DNA of 64,000 nt. Source: Voacanga thouarsii (Eukaryota > Streptophyta > Magnoliopsida > Gentianales > Apocynaceae). A program made the position numbers and the translations under genes. Below, piece by piece: positions 12,429 to 25,236 of the stretch. The stretch spans positions 2,666,001-2,730,000 of the forward strand of contig JANUWF010002208.1 of the NCBI GenBank assembly GCA_026120185.1, written 5' to 3'. Within the stretch, counting starts at the first letter, position 1; every line of letters starts with the position of its first letter. Below the pieces are notes generated by a model that did not search any database, had not been told where the DNA came from, and worked only from the letters and a program-made list of their open reading frames with translations.

Positions 12429-12600
12429 GGCACAGCGGTGGCTCTCACACCAGGTGAAGCACTTGACCCCCGACAGGTGGTGAAATGGCACAGAGGTGGC
12501 TCTCACTCCTGTGAAGCACTTGACCCCCAACACCTAGTGAAAGGGCACAGAAGTGGCTCTCACTTCTGTGAAGCACTTGACCCTCAACACTTGGTAGGTG
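12429..12600 (+). repeat. 57-58-bp minisatellite, three units
   Basis: Three tandem units start GGCACAG at 12429, 12487 and 12544, each continuing with GTGGCTCTCAC and GAAGCACTTGACCC. The array lies inside copy 1 of the long solo LTR and has no equivalent triplication in copies 2 and 3. It creates an open 120-codon plus-strand frame (12438-12800) that I regard as a by-product. Confidence 0.85.
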
Positions 12601-14621
12601 TACATCCTACCGAGCGAGATACTCCTCCCTCTCCTACTCAATCCAAACCGGTTGTCCTACTTCCGGCCGTCGATTCTACCAGAACCTCGTCGCTAGCTGA
12701 GGACGGCTCAACCTTCTATAGTGACGCCCTGATCGAAAAGAGTCAACCTCTCGGAGGTGGCCACCTGCCGAGAGATATCCCCAGACCAACCAAAGGCTAG
12801 TACAAAGGCCTAGCCCCCATTGAGTACTCAACGTTATTCAATCTTCACAATTCATAAGGCTCCAAGGTGGAACCTACAAAATTAACTCAATACAGTTCCA
12901 AACAACATTTTTCAACTCGTACAAAAATTTTAGAAGGCATGGTTTTAAGTTAATAATTTATTCCACAAATTCATAGTGGAGGAGTCACATGCTCAAATAA
13001 GTCATGCTGTGATTTTCAAAAATTAGATGCATGCCCAAAAATTTATCTATTGCATATTCAAAACAATCAAAATGTTTGATGCTTGGCTCCTAAGTCATGC
13101 CTGACACATTTTAAAAATTTATAAATCTAGAAGTTTCTAATATTAGAAGTTTTCCAAATATAAAAAGTTTCCAAAATAAGAAGGTTCCAAATATAGAGGT
13201 TTTCAAAATTAGCTACCGTGATAAAATTTCGTATTTGCAAGAGATACTCACCAACCTTACTTTCAAACCAAGATAATAAAATAAAATCAATTTCATGAAT
13301 GCAAGGGAATTTACCTTATCCTTAAGCTTAGGGTATGAACTCTAGTAAGTTGGTCCCTACTCTTGACAATCTTCTAAATCTATCAAAGAGTTCATATAAA
13401 TTAATTACAGCACTTTCTAGATCATCCCAAAAGAAAATCAAGTCCAAAATTGACTTTCACAAATAAAACAAACTCAATTCACTACTACCATGATCCTAGT
13501 GTCCCAAGCTTTAAGGCCAAATAATAAATAAAAAAGGGTTTATAAGCTAAGTCTAATTTGATATTTAAAATAATTAGTGTTTTGGAAAATTGGTACTAAT
13601 AAGTTGAAGATTTAAATCTCGCTAAAATAATCCAGAGTTTATTTGATAAAGGGTCCTATGTTATATTAGGTAAAATAATGAAGTATTAATAATTAAGTTG
13701 TTAGAAAATAATTGATAGCTAAAATTAGTTGAAAATAAATTTAATGAGTCTAGCTCAAAAAATAATAAATAAATTCTTAATGGGTTTTGATTAAAAGATA
13801 ATAATTAAATTTTCAGTAATAAATATTTTACTAATCATAATTATTTCCATAAAAGGCTTTAATTGATTTCATTATTTTAAATAATATATATATATATTAT
13901 TTTTTTAGAAAAGCTATTATTTATTTGACTAAAATATCCTTATTGTTTATAATAGTCCAAATCTACTCCTTCCTAGGGTTTTTCGAAAATACAAAAAAAA
14001 AATTATTTTATTGAATATTTTATTCAAGAAGTAAAATTAGTTTAGGGACAACTAGATCATAATTCAAATTCCTATGGCTAACCACAATCAAGAACATGCC
14101 CAATCCTTCAATTCATCAAATCGACCAAATCTTTCATATAAGAATAGATCTAAATTTATCAAGACATGATCTAACTTCTACTAGCATAAATATGATCATG
14201 TCTTTAACAATCCATCATGAATAAAAATCCTATTCACCAATGGTGACATACTCTCTAGCATGCTTTGACACAAATACTACCTATAACATGCATCAAACCT
14301 CAATTCAACATACAACCAACCAATATAATCCTTCCATGCATAAATCCCATCTCCTTTACAATCATACATATACTCATGCTTCAATCACAACATCACATAC
14401 TCAAATCCCATCGCCATCTACCTTCTAACAACATCATCCTAGAGACATGATTCTAGAGTTTAAAAAGGAAGATTGAAGGTACTTACTTGATTGATGAATG
14501 CCTTGAAGGAGTTTAGAGTAGATCTCAACTCCTAGATGTCTAACTTTGTCCAAGGGAGATGGCGAGAGCATGATTATGGAAGAAGAAGTCATCCGGCTAA
14601 GGGAGAGGGATTTCGGCCATG

Positions 14622-14640
14622 AGAGAGAGAGAGAGAGAAG
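14622..14640. repeat. Short (GA)n run in long solo LTR copy 1
   Basis: A short GAGAGA run lies at the same relative place where copy 2 has a 39-bp (GA)n tract (42129-42167) and copy 3 has a GA/GT mixture (54067-54085). It is an LTR-internal microsatellite that expanded differently in each copy. Confidence 0.7.
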
Positions 14641-16260
14641 AGATCATTAGTATGTTTATTCACATAGGTTTTCACTAGAGATCAAGTTTGGAGAAGATGA
14701 AGTTGATAGAGTAAATTTACCTTGAAGATGTCCTTCACAGAAATTTTCTGGTTTTGATCCGAAGTAGCAAGATGATTTGACGAGTTTGATGTTAAGAATG
14801 GTGTCGATGGACTCACAGTAGTAAGTAGGTCAAATCTGGAGATTTTAGTGAAGGTTTGAAGTGATTTGGAGGGGTATTAAGTGAAAGAAAGTAGTAGGTG
14901 TTCTTGGTGTAGTGTGTGTGTTCTTGGAGATTGAAAGGAATTGAGAGATTGTAGTGTAGCTGCCGAAAATTCTGAGGGAATTAGGCTGGCCAAATTTTTG
15001 TAGGGTTTAGGGAGTTGTTTCTCTGATTTGGAAGGAAAAAGAGAAGGTTAGTTGTCACAATCCTTGAAGAATATTTTTAGGAAGTGAATTTGGAAACTAA
15101 ATATTTCAAGAATATCTTGATTGTTGGAGAGTTTTGGAAGTCTGCCATGGCTGAATGTTTGAGCAGAATTTCAGTGGGATTAATGCTGGTCTATGGGAGC
15201 TTATGGTGGCTGAAAGTAGGGTGCTTAATGGTGAAGAAAAAGTCTGGTTATTTGGGGAATGCATTATGGGAAGTTGCTAAACAAAGGTGGCTGAAATTTT
15301 AGAAATCAATCAAGCTAAATTGCAGGGATTTGTTAGAGAGATTTTTGGACAGCCATTGCTGAATTTCATGCAGAAGCTTAAGGGGAACAATGGAGCTCTA
15401 CTACTGGAGGTTTAAGGAAGGTTTTTGCAGAATAAGGTTGGTGTTTCGGCTGGGAGAAAAATAGAAAACAAAACTGGAACTTGGACTGCCCAGAATTTTC
15501 GTTGGGCAGAATTTTTCTGGGCAGATTTTCGGCTGCCATTTCCAGCCGACTGGCAGAGGATTTGAAGGGGGACTTCAGGGGTTTTCAAGACTGGTTTCCA
15601 GCCTTCTTCATGGAGGAAAAACATGGCTAAGGTGCTGCACAAAATCTGGAAGAAAACAGCTTGGTTTTGGACTTTCAAAGTTGCGATTTGTATAGGAATT
15701 TTTCTTGTTGTTGCTCCAGCTTTGAGCAGTCCGAAAATGGCCAAGAAATTCAGATTGTAAACTGATCCTAAAGAACATTTTTCTGGCTGCATTTGGAAGG
15801 GAATGTTAGCTAAGAAAGTCAACATTTTGAAGGCACAACAAGCTGGAAAATTTCAGCTCATTCCAAGAAGGAAGATGAACTAGCTAGAGGGAATTTTCAG
15901 CCAACTCACTAGAGGGATTTTTCCTCTTGGAACTTCCTACAACTCTTCCACATTTTTCAGACCATAAGAAGTCTTTTACCAAGACATTTTGATCCTATAA
16001 GATCACAACACTTTACTGAAATTTCTGGAAAAAAAATGGCTAGAATCACTTGATCAAACTAATGAGTTGAGAATTAAGGAAAAATCAAATATCAAGAAAA
16101 AATGAATTCCCTTTGGAAAATTCGAGTTGGTAAGGGTGTAGAATGAGGTTGCTCCTAACATGTCTCTCTTAGGACATCATCCCTACCTTACTCCAAGCTC
16201 ATAAGGCCAAAATTACTCTTCCCCAAGCAAAAATAAAATTAAATCAAGCTAAAGCTTCCA

Positions 16261-16326
16261 TGATGGAATTTGAACCCTAGACTTCAATAATTAATTCTAA
16301 GGCTCTAACCACTAAACCACATCAAC
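16261..16326 (-). other. tRNA-like A-box/B-box segment inside long solo LTR copy 1
   Basis: Read on the minus strand, TGGTTTAGTGGTTAGAGC resembles a Pol III A box (TRGYNNANNNG type). It is followed about 30 nt later by GGGTTCAAATTCC, a good B box (GGTTCRANNCC type). The spacing is tRNA-like, but no acceptor-stem pairing or clear anticodon arm is evident, so this is not called a tRNA gene. The same segment occurs in the other two copies, each ~250 bp before the LTR end. Confidence 0.5.
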
Positions 16327-17370
16327 TCTTGCTGATATTTTTCCTAGAAAAATTATTTTCTTTTCAATCCACAAGCTATTTCCCTATTTTCACCTCGGGC
16401 AAAAATTACCATTTTACCCTTCTCACACAATACTCATCAACAAGACTTCAAGACAATAAAACTCAAATCCAAAGCACATAAAAATCATATAAAAATATAT
16501 TTAATCATGAAATAAAATATGATATGCATCCCAACCCCCTTACTCTAAAGTTAGTTTCGACTGGGGTTTCACAGAAAGAGCTGTTAAATATGGAAGAACT
16601 TCCCTCATGATCTCAAATTCAGCTAGTAGTTTTTTCTATTCAACCCTTTTCTGTTCTATATCTTATCGGATGAAGACAAGATACATGGTAGGTTTCTTAT
16701 GCCGAGCCCATCCATGGTCATTACATGGGTACATCAACAGTAGTCGAGTGACCATCTCGGGGTAATATATACCTTCACTTTCAAGACTGATAACAGGTTC
16801 TATTCGATCTTTATGTTGGTTTTTGCAGTTTTTTTTCTTTCCAAATGGAATATGCATTTTTTATCCAGAGTGAGATACAGTATATTATAGTAGTAGATAA
16901 CGACCTCTAGGGACCTCTAAAGGTCAATTAAAATTTAACTTTTTGACTATTCAGCCAACAACCCTAACACAAATACTATTAGCAAACTTACACAGCTAGG
17001 AGACGTGGGCGATTCTTGACCCATAATTGCATATTAATAATGGGAGGAATTCAAATCAATAAGATACCTTCCCAACCACCAAATATTTATGCCATTATAG
17101 TTAATGGAATGACAGGATAGTGAAAGTTATTCCAGTAGCATTAGCATTAGGCAGTTGGATTCGCTGTTAATCCAGTGGCAAGATATTAAAAACGCTTAGG
17201 ACCCAGAAAATTAGTCTAACTGCAGTATAGTCATGTATTGATGCCACTGAAACTTTTTTTTTACTCATTTCTTATTCTTTCCCACCGTTACATAATCGTT
17301 TCAACTTCAACTTCAAATTAAACTCCCTTTGTTCATTGACTTGCGGAGGGTGGGCAAGTGCTGCACCTTC

Positions 17371-17474
17371 TACATACATACATACATACATACATACATA
17401 CATACATACATACATACATACATACATACATACATACATACATACATACATACATACATACATACATACATACA

Positions 17475-17504
<30 letters not shown>
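17371..17504. repeat. (CATA)n microsatellite, about 33 units
   Basis: A perfect tetranucleotide run of ~134 bp. It produces spurious open frames on both strands (MYVCMYVC and YIHTYIHT repeats), which are not genes. Confidence 0.97.
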
Positions 17505-17505
<1 letters not shown>

Positions 17506-18729
17506 CAGGTTATTAGTGGGTTGAAGAAATCCATTTGCCCAGTCGATTTTGGTATAGCACTAGCAAAATCGCTGATGGGATAAAAGTTCTTATTAAATTC
17601 ATCCAAAGGTCATATATTCATTAAAAATGTTCATGTGATTGTGTAGAGTGTTAATATATTTGTGTTGTGTGTTCATTCCTTTGTGTGGCCTGTTCATGTA
17701 GTAAATTTCTATTCATCTAGTAGTTATTAAATACGTTCAACAACTTCATGCACAAGCTATTTTCATTCAAGTTTGACTGGCTGATTACATGGCTATTGCA
17801 GGCTCTTTTTCCAGTGATCATCCATTGGCATTCTTACTAGAGTACACTCCCTGCATGATATATCAGTGGAAGGGGAGGCATTGGGCACTAGAGACATCAG
17901 GTGAATTTTGGTATCATATGTAGCCTTCAATGTTCGAAAGTGAAAGAAATTATTCCATGAGTAGGAATACTGCGTGAATGAATCTACGAATCTTTGTCGC
18001 CAAATGGCAACCATAAATTATCATGTCCTAAATAAAAAAGTTGAACAAGTTGAGCATGGTAACTTCAAATCGATGTCTAAGGTGTTAAACATGATTCGAA
18101 AGGAAAATAACGTAATGGCAAAGTGCCTTCTTAGGTAGGAGCACGTGATATGCCTAAAATGTATGGCGTCTACAACCGTGCCTGGACAAACCACTACCTA
18201 AGCAAATCCACATCTCTAACATGATCACACCTATATGCTAGGAGGACCAACTGCAATTCGACATGCAGGTGTCAGACGAGGAAAGCAGTAGGGGGAAAGT
18301 GAGTGATTTTGTGGATTGGCTAGGTGAAGGAATGACATGCAGTGGGGACTCATATTAACTAATTAAGTTTTTTTTTTTACTTCTATATTAGGCTATTTTT
18401 ACAAGCTTAGCATAGGACATTTACTTTTTTTTTTAGCTGTTCAACTGGAAAACAAACTTGGTCTAAGTTAGAAATGCTAGCATGTTGTCTAGTGTATATT
18501 ACTGCTTGCTTTGTTGATATTGTTCATTTCTACATATCATATATGACCTTGTTGTATTCATTTTGGTAGTATGTGTAAAAGTAGTTTCTCCCATTGTTGA
18601 TGTTATTTCTCTTCATGGTCAAAAGTAGTACTAATTATATAATCAGACAACAACCACAGTTATATGTTGTTCCCCAAAATATCTGCCTTTCTGCTGAAGA
18701 AAAATAGATAGCATTGTTTCTTCCTTGAA
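17505..18729. other. No recognised gene; possible decayed coding remnant on the minus strand
   Basis: A 73-codon minus-strand frame at 17793-18014 is less AT-rich than the flanks but matched nothing I recognise. 17620-17710 contains TGTTCATGTG and GTGTGTTCATTCC motifs of the array family seen at 3.4-5.6 kb. Confidence 0.3.
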
Positions 18730-19175
18730 CTAACTATAAAAGGACATGAACACAAGACTGAGCATATGGACTAAATCAACTTGCAGGAAGTTACTACATA
18801 AACATGCCACACAGACTAAAACAAATACATGAACACCTTATAAAAACACATCAACACCTTACAAAATCACATGAACAAATCCCCAAGCATGTCAACCTCC
18901 ACTAGTTGTTATATGAACAAGCCATACAAACACATAAACTGATACAAATACATGAACACCTTACACAATCACATGAACACAATCCCCAAGCATATGTCAA
19001 CCTGCACTAGTCACTATATGAATAAGCCACATAAACACACGAATGTCTAACACAAATACGTGAACACAATACACAATCAAATCAACATAGTCCCAAGCAT
19101 ACGGACTACTATCAACCTGTACTAGTTATTACACAAATATACTACACAATGACATGAACATCATATACAATCATA
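18730..19175 (-). repeat. Minisatellite array, inverted relative to 3408-5640
   Basis: About four degenerate units of ~110 bp contain CACATGAACAC, CAAGCATRTGTCAACCT, CACTAGTTRTTATATGAA and similar blocks. These are the reverse complement of the TGTTCATGTG units at 3.4-5.6 kb. The two arrays bracket the decayed coding region in inverted orientation, like long subterminal or terminal inverted repeats. Confidence 0.6.
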
Positions 19176-19423
19176 TGATATCTTCATTCTTGAAAATTAA
19201 AGCAGTTACGACAATAAAACTTTGAGTTGCATAGTTCTTTGGTTCTTTCTTCTTTGCATGCCTTTCCAAGTGCATTATCAACTGATATGGAAGAAGATAA
19301 AAGTTTATCTATTCAATTCATTTTTCTGAATTGGTCCTCTGCTAAAGTCATGGCATAATAAAAACTACATCTTGACCTCAAAATTGTGCATACTTAAATG
19401 AAACATTACCAATCAAATTTAAC

Positions 19424-19425
<2 letters not shown>

Positions 19426-19462
<37 letters not shown>
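19426..19462. repeat. (AT)n microsatellite
   Basis: Uninterrupted TA dinucleotides over ~37 bp. Confidence 0.9.
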
Positions 19463-19464
<2 letters not shown>

Positions 19465-21369
19465 TTACATCTTCCAAATGTTCAAATATTATGTCAATTT
19501 ATAACATAGAGTGTTTCTTGTTAATGAAAGTTTACACCTGTTGGGTGTTTTCTAGCTTCTAATTCTAGTATAAAAAAGTTGAATTAGTAGTTTATATATG
19601 GTTAAAACATTGTTATTAAATAAAACCTAAGGGTGACACCCCAAGAGAAAAAAAAAAGAGCACGCCATAACAATTAAAATAACAAAAATTTAGAAGAATG
19701 GTGTAATTGGATAAGTTCAAAAAATAGTGAAATAAAATGATCTCTTGATACTTCGGTAGTTTGGTTAGGGATAAGATTGATACTGATACTGTACATAGCT
19801 GCAGAAGACTCAGAATATGAAGGTTTTGAAATTGGACAATATAGACTGGGAAGAACCTATAGGGAACAAGTTAGAGAACATTTACTGATTTTTGGTGTGA
19901 TAAATTTCCTCCAAGTAGGACAAATACGCCCATTTTTCTTTTAATTAATAATGAGACATTGACATAACATAAAAGATAGTCACTAAGTTCATATTCAAAT
20001 ATCAAGAGAGCTACCATATGATATCTAAGAAAATAAAGAGGATCAAAATACCCCAACTTCTTAAGTATTAGACTCAAAACGATGAGCATATCTACAAAGT
20101 TTTATGTTCAAGAAGCAAGTGTGCAATAAAACTAAGTTTGCATATCAACATACATAGCAGTAAAATCAACATTTGTCCTCTAGAGACCAGTATCTCTTCA
20201 ACACTCATTCAAGTGAGCTCTTTTTCAATCAACTCCCTAGTAATAGTCGACTCTATAGGGACATAACCTACAGGATTTAGTTTGCTCAGAACAAGGAGAT
20301 CCAATTTATTAACTCTTTGAGAGAAAACAAGCTTTACAAAATATCTATAACAAAGGAAAAATGACAATTAGTATCATATTAAGAAATACAATTCCAAAGT
20401 ACTATCCAACGAACTCCACTCACAACCAAATTTCTACATTGTAAATGAACCCATTAACATAATAAAATATTAGTTGACATATAGTTGAATTGAAATTAGG
20501 ATGGTTGACTTCATAACAGCAAATTGAATTATACACTTTAACCGATTTGCCTTATAAAAAAAATTAATTTGCTACCAAAAATAAATGAATAGATAATGTT
20601 GGAAGTTACAAATTTGTTATCTTTTCGGGTGATATGTACTGGAATCACAAGAATGTTAACAGTGTATTAATAAGAACATATAGAATGTCATGGAATTGGT
20701 GAACACAACTGAGCAAATACCACTACGATACTGTGCAAAGTCTTGGTGAACATAATTAGCCCTGACATCCTATCTTTAGTTATCTATAGTTGCAACTCCT
20801 CGACTTCATCCATTAAAAGACGATCACTTAGATATACAAAGTGGGGAATAGAGAGGTGCTTGTCTATCCAGGAAACCACAATAGAATCGGGCATATCGTA
20901 ACAATGGCTCTTAGGGAATAAACAAAATTAAGCAAAAAGTTCAAGCTGCAGAATAAACTATTTCCATAAGTGGAAAATTTGATAGACTAACTGGTGGAAG
21001 GCTAGTGGTACTATTGTAGGTGTATAGACGTCACATTGCTTGATGATGTTTGCTACACAAATAAAAAATAAAATAATCTAAGCGTATATACGAATATGAA
21101 TCCAATTTTATATCATATTCAAGTGATACACAAAGATGTTACCCACTGATTGTTGCGATGCATAAGAGGTTTCAGTTGTATGGTAATTATTTTCCTCAAT
21201 AGTTTTGTCCATGTGGCCAGTGCATTACTGGCCCTGCTACACCTCTCAATTTCACAGGATGTAAACTTTTTCACGTTAGAGTATAAATATAAAAAATATT
21301 ATGTTCAAAAGAAAGAATTCAACAATCTACAATAAAACTGGTGTAGAACACATCCCTAGTGCATTATTG
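19463..21369. other. No recognised feature
   Basis: AT-rich sequence with short stop-interrupted frames. I saw no TE termini, domain motif or repeat shared with the rest of the window. Confidence 0.5.
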
Positions 21370-24300
21370 TGCCTTTCGTTTTGCAGGGTTTTGGTGGTCT
21401 CTATTTGTCAAGGAAACTCTTCAGTCGTTTTCTTGTTTTGCAAGTGTCACACTTCTTTAAACCTTTTGTAGTTGGGAAATGTAATTCTACTGCTCGAGAT
21501 GAAGGTTCCTTAGTTGCCACATCATCTTACCCAATTTCTTATATTCCTGAGGACTTCCTATTTCCTATTTCTATATCATATTTATCTCCAAACTTATGAC
21601 TCATCTCAATGGCCATAGAAATGATAGCTTTAGTTACATTTTGAGACTTGGCAGCTCAGATAGCTAGGCATATCAATAATGAACCCATTGTCTTGTACTG
21701 TTAGTGTTATGCCCTAGAAGTAATCACATGTATTCTGTATATTGTACATTTATTGAATAACACGAGGCATTTTTTATATTTCAATGTGTTTTATTTATGC
21801 TTTTGTATAAAATAACTATTAGATAAAGTTCCAAGTGCAACATTATATTAAGAAAATCTTGATAGAGATCATAATGTGAGGATTCTACTATATTAGATAG
21901 TGTTTGTACTTAAATTATCCCTAGTCATATTATTAATGAGATAGGACATCATTAATGTGTCAAGACTAGCACGTGTTATACTTCCTAATTTAATCAGGTG
22001 GTGGTTCTCATATTCGTGAGTATTGTGATACTCAAAGTTAACATGTCGATGCTTGTTACTTGTACAAGTATATTAGATGACCTGACTATGAGATAATCAA
22101 ATGGATAACTATTTAGTGCTAGTGATAGAATCTCGTTATAGCAAATATGTAAGTATCCTTAGACTTGAGATCTCCAAAGTACTTTGTTTGCTAAGTATTG
22201 TACTTTGATTCTAATATTTGAAGTTAGATCGAGGGTCGCCTATAAGATAGATATTGGGTACAATGTTAAGTAAACAAAAGTAGTTGAAAGAATCAATAAA
22301 GAATTCATCACTCTTAATAGTAGAGGCAAATATCTCACGGTCACTTGTAGAAATCACTATTCGAGAAGTCCTCGGCCAATGCGACTGTGCATTGAAAATA
22401 GTTCCAATTGATACATATGATGAGTAGTGGACGTCGGAAACAAGTACTAAAATATTCAGGCCCAAATTAATTAATATTCTAGAGGGAATTAGCTCTAATT
22501 TCATACTCCAAATTGAATGAGATATTGTATGGTGAAATGAATTTATTACATTGTTGTTTGCTATTGAAAGGTTCATGTCAAGCCACTTGACTTTTTGGAC
22601 TTTTTGGGTGGTTATGATGTGTTGTTAGATATCACTTATGATCTGCTAAATATGGATCTATTAATTAGAAAATTAATAAATCAATTCCATTTAGAATTAA
22701 TAAGTTAATTCTAATTATCAAAGGTTTTTAGTCCTAAAGATGTTTAGATTAATTCATATTTTACTACCAATAGACCAGGAAACTTAATAGATCACATGCA
22801 ATAAAAGTTTGAATACTCAATATATATTAGTTGATAATATTATAGGATTAATTATGAGAAGAAAATAATTTTATGGGTGAATTATAAGTTTGTTATAATT
22901 CATTGGCCTAATTACGATTATACAAACTTCAATGATTTAATTGTATTTAATTAAACTTTGAAGGGCTTAGTTGCAATTAGTTAAAATCCTAAAACCTATA
23001 GAAAATAGGAAAAACATTTTCCTTGATATATAACAGATAGAAACCAGTTTTGTGTGTGTGCTCTTCTTCCATTCTCTTCTCTAATTAAAACCCTAGCCAC
23101 TATATTGTTTTGCTAGCATAGAACTAAGTAGGTCTTCGTGAGTGCTCAAACCTTATGTGAATTACTACTAGAGGGAATATTATTCTTGGATTCTAGTGGC
23201 TTGTCTTGGACCATCATAGTAAGGCTTGTTTCGAACAAGCAAAAGATACTTGCTGATCGTGCCATCAAAGTAGCAGAAAAGAAGGAAAATTTTGAATAGC
23301 TGAGATAACACTGAAAAGTATTTTCCTTGCCTTTTCTTTGATCTATAATTGGCATATAAGTGATCCTGGGAGGTTTTCTCAGTTTGATTTCTACTGCGCA
23401 ATCGGATTGAATGGCCGAGTAAACTTTCTTTAGAATGCCATGATTCGGGTTAACAAATACAGTGTCTCCATCAATATTCATAACCGAGCCATCCATAGCC
23501 TTCCGTGTCCATCGCCTAGTGATGTATTGATTTGGAATTATTTTTATATTAAAGTAATCTAACATTTTCAGAGAATACGAACATAATGTCCTAACACTTA
23601 CGAATAGAAAACAATTGCATGTTATGATTTTTGTCAGTGTATTAAAGGTAATAATGCTCTCCTTCAATGATCGATCGTGTTGTCCAACAATGCACTTAAC
23701 TGTAGAACCACGTGTGTTTCTCATTCTATGTATAACTAGCCCTAAGGATTTATCAAATTGGGCATGAAACTCATTAAACAATAATGGCATGTACACATTC
23801 ACTACACAGTTTAGTATTGGAGAGTTTCCCAGTACCATTAATGGTAATTTTTGTCTACTTTCGTACTCAGAGATCACCTTTTTGTATCACTTTGAGGCAA
23901 CAACACAACTAAAATGAGTGAAGAATTGCAAAATATCATGATCTAGTTTTAGATGGTCCTTTAAGTCTTCATTAAAACTCTCGTTTAGTTGTGTGCTGCG
24001 CATCCCAGCTGTCTAGGTTTCTGTTAAGTAGCATCGTACCTAATTTACTTAGACTGCAAAAATGCTTTTGATTTATTCATTTGTTTCCAACTCATGGACT
24101 ACTACGAGTTCGTTCCAAGACTTAAGAAACTCTGCCTCATCTTCAATATGGAACATACAACTTTGAAATACGTCTAAGAGTGACAATCCCTTCCTACAAA
24201 GGTACCCTATGTGTTTGATGAAATTTTTTCAAATATGAAAAGTCCATAGGCTAAGAAATATTTGGGGGAGGACAACTGTAGAAATTACTGTTGCTATTAT

Positions 24301-25236
24301 GGGTCTTGGTCAGTAAAAATAGTTTTATGGAGTTTGCCACCCATAGCTTTAATAAATATCGTGAAAAGCCAATTAAAAGACTCAATGGTTTCATCGTATA
24401 GTTGAGCGGCTCCAAAAACTAACAATTGCTTGAATTGGTTAAACCCAACAAATACTCTAAGAGGTCGGTACTAATTATTCATCTTGTACGTAGTGTTAAA
24501 TATGACCATGTCCCCAAAGAAGGAGTACTCCACGATGATGCGTGCATCGGCCCAAAAAATATTTGCGATTAGCTCATCATAGTCGAGTTGCACTGCATGA
24601 AAAAAAGAAGGATTCATAAAAGCTTGCTCCTCAAAATATCTTAATATTGCGCCAGCCTCCCCATATCGTAGGTTTTTTTGGCCTTTTATTACAGAGATAT
24701 CATTTTAGGTCTTCTTTAGTACACCCCAAATTTTCTTTACCACCTACTTGTGCTAATATTAACTTATAGGAGTGTTTTAGAGATAACCTTGTAGCTTCGG
24801 TTAGGGTGGCGTTGATGGCTTGAGCATTGATCACCTTCCTTTGCAATAACATAAGGTGAACACATGTCGAAATATGAAGGTTATGGTTGTGCCTAGATCT
24901 AAACTCTATAACCTTGTATTTTTCATTCTTCCTATCTAGTACAATTACTATTCAAGCAAAACAACCCGTCTTTGTTTCTGTGCGAGAATGTTTAATTTCT
25001 CTTTCTTATTTATTGTTCATTTTAAACCCTACTTTGCAATATATAAACCTCCTGGATGTCAATACACCACTACTGTTCTTGTTCCTATACTCTCTATGTA
25101 TACCAAAACCCATCCCTACACCATAATAATTGTAGAAGTTGCATGCATCTTCTTCATAATCAAATAATTGTTCGACTACGGGTACCAAGTAAATGCTCAT
25201 ATTTGTTCTATCCTCCATTAAAAGGAACCTACACAC
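21370..25236 (-). pseudogene. FAR1/FHY3-related (MULE transposase-derived) pseudogene
   Basis: FAR1/FHY3 proteins are transcription factors descended from Mutator-like transposases. Read on the minus strand, the modules come in the family order. The FAR1 DNA-binding domain is at 25236-25006 (EDACNFYNYYG, GFGIHREYR, SGVLTSRRFIYC). The MULE transposase core is at about 24592-24300 ([40 protein letters not shown]). A SWIM-type zinc finger is at about 23650-23540 (ITCNCFLFVSVRTLCSYSLKMLD, where Tyr replaces the zinc-binding His), followed by IPNQYITRRWTRKA. A Lys-rich C-terminal remnant lies at 21370-21690, beyond an LTR inserted at 21699. In-frame stops and frameshifts separate the modules; the longest open piece is 243 codons (23877-23146). 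A possible upstream exon starts at an ATG at 25838, with a GTAAG donor near 25811. It could equally be the transposase of a dead MULE. Confidence 0.8.
21699..23190 (+). mobile_element. LTR copy D of the TGTTAGTGTT family, 3'-truncated
   Basis: It starts TGTTAGTGTTATGCCCTAGA and aligns by eye with the solo LTR at 3706 for ~1.5 kb, but similarity stops near 23190. That is about 200 bp short of the family's 3' end, and no copy of the left flank (TGTAC) is found there. It interrupts the FAR1-related pseudogene. Because the junction runs straight into FAR1-like sequence, a deletion probably removed the LTR end. Confidence 0.75.

Larger units (their letters stand above)
11824..16573 (+). mobile_element. 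Very long solo LTR (TGTAACACCCC...GGTTTCACA), copy 1, 4.75 kb
   Basis: The element starts TGTAACACCCCACTACCTAG and ends CTGGGGTTTCACA. It is flanked by the perfect 5-bp duplication GAAAG (11819-11823 and 16574-16578). The same termini bound 39810-44063 and 51791-56037, so three independent copies define the family. There is no gag/pol and no internal duplication of the ends, so each is best read as a solo LTR. LTRs over 4 kb with TGTAACACC ends point to long-LTR Ty3/gypsy lineages such as Tekay/Del or Tat/Ogre (inference). This copy is ~500 bp longer than the other two, partly through a 57-bp minisatellite. Frames such as the 137-codon one at 15412-15825 (minus) are chance frames. Confidence 0.88.
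11587..16857 (-). pseudogene. Unrecognised minus-strand coding remnant split by a 4.75-kb LTR
   Basis: A minus-strand frame (16857 down to 16663, MHIPFGKKKNCKNQH...) runs on with stops to the LTR's right edge at 16573. When the LTR and one copy of its GAAAG target duplication are set aside, the minus strand continues at 11823 and stays open to 11587 (LPLHSFIDHEFTLGRYREE...). Codon content on both sides looks protein-like but no family was recognised. It is the target gene remnant into which the long solo LTR inserted. Confidence 0.35.

Noticed and set aside
15412..15825. 137-codon minus-strand frame in the long solo LTR copy 1
   Set aside because: Not preserved in copies 2 and 3 and without any motif; a chance frame in a less AT-rich part of the LTR.
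16261..16326. A true tRNA gene
   Set aside because: A- and B-box-like blocks are present, but I could not build acceptor or anticodon stems, and the segment lies in a repeated LTR.
17272..17583. Open frames of 62-84 codons on both strands across the (CATA)n tract
   Set aside because: They only read the microsatellite (Tyr-Ile-His-Thr and Met-Tyr-Val-Cys repeats); no gene.
17793..18014. ULP1 peptidase fragment (DDHW-like residues) on the minus strand
   Set aside because: Only a single short motif resembles the family, and it lies at the frame's end; the surrounding residues do not fit.
3330..19175. CRISPR-like or other spaced array
   Set aside because: The ~110-bp units are degenerate tandem minisatellites without constant repeats and unique spacers, and the genome is a plant's.
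22211..22576. 121-codon minus-strand frame
   Set aside because: Lies wholly inside LTR copy D and corresponds to the antisense LTR frame seen in copy E.
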